From Marivita sp003149565 (GTDB taxonomy: Bacteria; Pseudomonadota; Alphaproteobacteria; Rhodobacterales; Rhodobacteraceae): DNA of 64,000 nucleotides. This document shows positions 60,503 through 64,000 of this stretch, one piece after another. The stretch's first letter is position 1; each line of letters begins with the position of its first letter. Position numbers and translations under genes: made by a program. Below the pieces are notes generated by a model. That model saw only the letters and a list, made by a program, of their open reading frames with translations. It searched no databases and was not told the DNA's origin. The DNA is taken from assembly GCF_965216415.1 (NCBI RefSeq), contig NZ_CBDCFU010000002.1; one strand, 5' to 3'.

Positions 60503-62017
60503 TCAGGAATTGCCGTTGCCGGTAAAGCGCGCGGCGTCGGCCGCTGCGCGGCGGATCGCGTTCGATTTGTGAACGGTTTCCTGATACTCGGCTTCGGGGT
60601 CGCTGTCATAGACGACGCCGCCACCGGCCTGAATGTAGAGCTTCTTGTCTTTCACCAGCGCAGTGCGCAGCGCGATGCACATATCCATATCGCCACCGGC
60701 GCTGAAATAGCCAACGCCGCCGCCATAGACGCCGCGTTTTTCCGGCTCCAATTCGTCGATGATCTCCATCGCGCGCACCTTCGGAGCGCCGGATACCGTG
60801 CCTGCGGGCAGGCCTGCAAGAAGGGCAGAGAGCGCATCATGTTCGGGGCTGAGTTCGCCGATCACATTCGAGACGATGTGCATCACATGGCTGTAGCGTT
60901 CAATGATGAATTTCTCGGTGGGACGCACCGTGCCGATCTTGGCCACGCGGCCGACATCGTTGCGACCAAGGTCAAGCAGCATCAAATGCTCTGCGCATTC
61001 CTTTGCATCGGCGAGCAGATCGGCTTCCAGCGCGTTGTCCTCCTCCGGCGTGGCGCCACGCGGGCGGGTGCCTGCGATGGGGCGGATGGTGACCTCGTTG
61101 CCGAACACGCGCACGAGGATTTCCGGGCTGGCACCGATGACCTGGAAGCCGCCGAAATTGAAGTAGAACATGAAGGGCGACGGATTTGTGCGCCGCAGAG
61201 AGCGGTAGAGCGCGAAAGGCGGCAGCGGGAAATCCTGCGTCCAGCGTTGTGCGGGAACCACCTGAAAGATGTCGCCCGCACGGATGTACTCTTTGGCCTT
61301 CTCCACCGCCTGTTTGTAGCCCTCATGGGTGAAGTTAGACACCGGTGCCGGAATATCGGCGGCGTCGCCCATTTCCCGGGCTTGCTGGGGCAGAGCGCGT
61401 TCGAGATCGCGCACGGCGTCCATCACCCGTTCAGCCGCCTGAGCATAGGCGGCGCGCGCCGTGAGGCCGTCATTGACCCATGCGGGCGATACCACTGTGA
61501 CCTCGCCTTTGACGCCGTCCAGAACCGCCACGACGGAGGGGCGCATCATCACGGCATCCGGCAGGCCAAGCGGATCCGGGTTGATGTCGGGCAGGTGTTC
61601 CACCAGCCGGATCATGTCATAGCCGAGATAGCCAAACAGCCCCGCCGCGGATTGCGGAAGGTCATCGGGCAGGTCGATTTTCGATTCGGCAATTAGGGCA
61701 CGAAGCGTGGTCAGCGGATCGTCCTGCTGGGGCTCGAACGCGTCCGGGTCATAGCGGGCGGCACGGTTGATGCGGCTTTGAGTGCCGTGACACTGCCAGA
61801 TCACGTCGGGCTTCATGCCGATGATCGAGTAACGTCCTCTGACTTCGCCTCCGGTCACGCTTTCCAGCACAAAGGCGTCTTTGGCGGCCCCTGTCAGTTT
61901 CAGCATCAGGGATACAGGTGTGTCGAGATCGGCGGCGAGGCGGGCGTAGACAACCTGGTTCTGACCCGCTTCATAGGCGCGGGCAAAGCTGTCGAAATCG
62001 GGGGTCAGAGTGGCCAT
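60503..62017 (-). CDS. trpE: anthranilate synthase component I
   Basis: 504 residues. The N-terminal Trp-binding part has LKLTGAAKDAFVLESV; the chorismate core includes RPIAGTRPRGATPEED, LLDLGRNDVGRVA, PAGTVSGAPKVRAMEI and QAGGGVVYDSDPEAEYQET. It makes anthranilate from chorismate with TrpG, which is not in the window. It starts 5 bp after the PpiD-like stop. Confidence 0.96.
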   Translation of the reverse strand: MATLTPDFDSFARAYEAGQNQVVYARLAADLDTPVSLMLKLTGAAKDAFVLESVTGGEVRGRYSIIGMKPDVIWQCHGTQSRINRAARYDPDAFEPQQDDPLTTLRALIAESKIDLPDDLPQSAAGLFGYLGYDMIRLVEHLPDINPDPLGLPDAVMMRPSVVAVLDGVKGEVTVVSPAWVNDGLTARAAYAQAAERVMDAVRDLERALPQQAREMGDAADIPAPVSNFTHEGYKQAVEKAKEYIRAGDIFQVVPAQRWTQDFPLPPFALYRSLRRTNPSPFMFYFNFGGFQVIGASPEILVRVFGNEVTIRPIAGTRPRGATPEEDNALEADLLADAKECAEHLMLLDLGRNDVGRVAKIGTVRPTEKFIIERYSHVMHIVSNVIGELSPEHDALSALLAGLPAGTVSGAPKVRAMEIIDELEPEKRGVYGGGVGYFSAGGDMDMCIALRTALVKDKKLYIQAGGGVVYDSDPEAEYQETVHKSNAIRRAAADAARFTGNGNS

Positions 62018-62022
62018 GATCT

Positions 62023-63867
62023 TTACTGGATGAGGGCGTGAACCGCGTTGATCGCGGGCTGGTTGATCTCGACGCCGGCGCGACGCTGGACATCGGTGGC
62101 ATAGGCGCGGAAGAGGTCTTCGGCGATGCTGTTGGACGCCTGATTGCGCAAGGCCTGCGCCAGCATTTCGATGTCACCGTCGTTGCGGTCAACCGGGTTG
62201 ATCGCATCCAGTCGCAGAAGGATCACCTCGCCAATGCCAGCAACGGCGCGTGTGTCGCCAACACCCATTTCGAATACAGCCGTCAGAAGCCCTGCAGGGA
62301 GGTCGGCGATCTGGGCATTGCGGCCAAGTCCGGTCTCGGTTTGCGAAGTAAGCCCGAGTGACTCAAAACTGCCTCCGTTTGCAATTCTGGCGGCGAGACC
62401 TTCGGCCTGAGCCATCAATTGTGCCGTCTGTTCGCGGGTATCCCAGCCCTGGCGCACCTGGTCGATGACGTCCTCAAGCGGTTGCGGGGCAGGCGGCTGG
62501 ATGCGGTTGAGGCGCATTGCAAAGACGCCCCCATCGCCAAGTTGGATCACCTCGGGGAAGTCTTCTGCGGTCAACGCTCCCGCAGCGTCACGGAACGCAT
62601 CATAGGCGGCAATCTCGCCATCTGCACCGGGGAACCAGTCGATTTGACCGAGCTGGGCTTCGGTTGTTTCGGCAATCTCTTCGAGGGTGGCTCCGGCAGC
62701 CAATTCATCATCAATGGTCTGCGCCAAGGTCTCGATCACCCGCCGGGCGCGATCCAATGCGAGTTCGCCCCGAAGAGCGGGGCGCGCGTCTTCAAAGGAC
62801 GTGGATTGCGCGTCAAGCACCGCATTGACGCGGTAGAGCGCCGGGCCGAGGCTGGAGGGCAGCGGGCCGACAACATCGCCGGTCTCTGCGGCAAACACAC
62901 CCTCGGCGGCGTCACCGAGCGTGTCGCGCGTCACATCGCCCATGTCGACATCCGCGAGGTCCAATCCGCGTTCCGCGACGAGGTCTTCAAAGGTGAACGT
63001 CTCGTTCAGGCGCGCAGCAGCTTCGGATGCGGCGTCTTCAGTGCTGAACACCAGCCTTTCGACCAAACGACGCTCTGGCAGGTTGAATTCGTCCGAGCGT
63101 TCATCATAGGCCGCGCGCAGGGCGTCTTCGTCTACTTCGACCGTATCGACAATCATCGCTGGCGTGATCCACGCATAGGTGATGTCGCGCAGTTCGGGCA
63201 GCGTGTAATTGGCGATATTGTCGTCGTAATAGGCCTGCAGATCTGCATCAGATGGCTCTGGCAGACCGGTTTGCAAATTTGATCCCGTCAGACGCGCCCA
63301 TGTGAAATCGCGGGTTTCGCCAGTATAGGCGAGCAGGGTGTCGATATAGGTGTCGGGCAGCGTGTTACCGGCGATTAGGGCGCTTTGCAGGATGGTACGG
63401 GCGGTGTCATCGCGCAGCTGCTCTTCGAACTCGGCCTCGGACAGGCCCTGATTGCGCAGCGCAAAGCTGTAGGCCTCGCGGTTGAAGCTGCCATCGGCGC
63501 CCTGGAAGGATGGCACCTGCAAAAGTTGTTCGGCAACCACATCATCTCCGACAGAAAGGCCTATCCGCGCGGCTTCGTGGTCAAGGCCGCGGGCTGTGAT
63601 CAGCTGTGCCAGCACCTGACGGTCCAGCCCGAGCATCTGTGCCTCTGACATCGGCACGGCGCGACCGGTCTGGGCGGCGAACGCATTGATTTCGCGGCGC
63701 AAATTGCGCAGGTAGGCGTCGGTCGTGACTTCCTCTTCGCCAACTGTGGCAACGCTGCGTGCGTTCCCGGTGAGGCTCGTTGCGCCGAAGCCTGCGAGCC
63801 CGACGATGAGAAGTCCCATCAGGATCCAGATAAAGGTCTTCGACAGCTTGCCTTTGCCCATGGCCAT
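62023..63867 (-). CDS. PpiD/SurA-type peptidylprolyl isomerase, membrane-anchored
   Basis: 614 residues. One N-terminal helix (TFIWILMGLLIVGLAGFGAT) anchors the protein, a SurA_N-like helical part follows (DAYLRNLRREINAFAAQTGR ... MLGLDRQVLAQLI), and a parvulin domain lies near 240-360. It helps fold exported proteins. Encoded just before trpE with 5 bp between, as often seen in Rhodobacteraceae. Confidence 0.9.
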   Translation of the reverse strand: MAMGKGKLSKTFIWILMGLLIVGLAGFGATSLTGNARSVATVGEEEVTTDAYLRNLRREINAFAAQTGRAVPMSEAQMLGLDRQVLAQLITARGLDHEAARIGLSVGDDVVAEQLLQVPSFQGADGSFNREAYSFALRNQGLSEAEFEEQLRDDTARTILQSALIAGNTLPDTYIDTLLAYTGETRDFTWARLTGSNLQTGLPEPSDADLQAYYDDNIANYTLPELRDITYAWITPAMIVDTVEVDEDALRAAYDERSDEFNLPERRLVERLVFSTEDAASEAAARLNETFTFEDLVAERGLDLADVDMGDVTRDTLGDAAEGVFAAETGDVVGPLPSSLGPALYRVNAVLDAQSTSFEDARPALRGELALDRARRVIETLAQTIDDELAAGATLEEIAETTEAQLGQIDWFPGADGEIAAYDAFRDAAGALTAEDFPEVIQLGDGGVFAMRLNRIQPPAPQPLEDVIDQVRQGWDTREQTAQLMAQAEGLAARIANGGSFESLGLTSQTETGLGRNAQIADLPAGLLTAVFEMGVGDTRAVAGIGEVILLRLDAINPVDRNDGDIEMLAQALRNQASNSIAEDLFRAYATDVQRRAGVEINQPAINAVHALIQ

Positions 63868-63909
63868 GCGGGTGTGCCCCCTGCTTGCGAGTGATTTTGT
63901 GCGACGTGT

Positions 63910-64000
63910 CTACGCGGCGGGGACAGGGGTCGCAAGGGGCCAGTCGAGGCTTGCGAGCCGGGTAAACAGCGCTTCAATCCCGGCCCGATCCACATTGGCG
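63910..64000 (-). CDS. C-terminus of an unidentified protein (start outside window)
   Basis: The last 29 codons read ANVDRAGIEALFTRLASLDW then PLATPVPAA and end with TAG. The frame is open to the window edge. It is too short to name. Confidence 0.45.
   Translation of the reverse strand, partial: ANVDRAGIEALFTRLASLDWPLATPVPAA

Overview
The window looks like chromosomal DNA of an alphaproteobacterium of the Rhodobacteraceae (Roseobacter group). This rests on GC-rich coding DNA and several arrangements typical of that family: dusB(nifR3)-ntrB-ntrC-ntrY-ntrX, trkA-trkH-hfq-hflX, yajC-secD-secF followed by a ccmABCDG cytochrome c maturation operon, and a NasS/NasT-controlled assimilatory nitrate cluster. 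No phage genes, plasmid genes or CRISPR array were seen. Two complete insertion sequences are present.

Layout. 1-3055: two c-type cytochrome genes facing a LysR regulator that a 1323-bp IS3-family element has cut in two. 3052-8324: hpt, a COQ10-like gene, an ammonium transporter (amt) whose leader carries an IS4-family element, then pncC, pgpA and ispF. 8505-15802: dusB-ntrB-ntrC-ntrY-ntrX. 15845-16936: a secreted SUMF1-fold protein without the formylglycine-generating cysteines. 17180-30657: the nitrate assimilation block, all on the minus strand: nasT-nasS-[leader RNA]-nrtA-nrtB-nrtCD-nirB-nirD-nasA-trpD2-cobA. 31189-35717: trkA-trkH-hfq-hflX. 35847-42287: penicillin acylase family protein, a beta-hydroxyacid dehydrogenase, a TspO-like membrane protein, serS and a trypsin-like protease. 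42499-49449: yajC-secD-secF, a TauE-like transporter, an Mth938-like protein and ccmABCDG. 49842-63867: acnA, a DUF1223 protein, an LpxL-like acyltransferase, an SDR, a CbiX-type chelatase, tRNA-Ile2(CAU), purM-purN, rnd, a lipoprotein, sufE, trpE and a PpiD-like foldase.

How it fits together. The window joins nitrogen sensing (NtrBC, NtrYX), ammonium uptake (Amt) and nitrate use. NrtA/B/CD import nitrate, NasA reduces it to nitrite, and NirBD reduces nitrite to ammonium. CobA makes precorrin-2 for the siroheme of NirB; a CbiX-like chelatase lies about 38 kb away. NasS (nitrate sensor) and NasT (ANTAR RNA-binding protein) sit just upstream. The nrtA leader reads as a classic ANTAR target: two small hairpins with A1/G4 loops, the second overlapping the 5' arm of a long intrinsic terminator.

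Strongest observations: (1) this leader RNA; (2) a decayed copy of the 3' end of the SUMF1-like gene just upstream of trkA, so that the nitrate block is bracketed by a direct repeat and looks inserted; (3) both insertion sequences have clean target duplications, allowing the broken LysR gene to be rebuilt and suggesting that amt is cut off from its promoter; (4) NtrC and NtrX both lack the sigma54-contacting GAFTGA loop; (5) several families of palindromic intergenic repeats.
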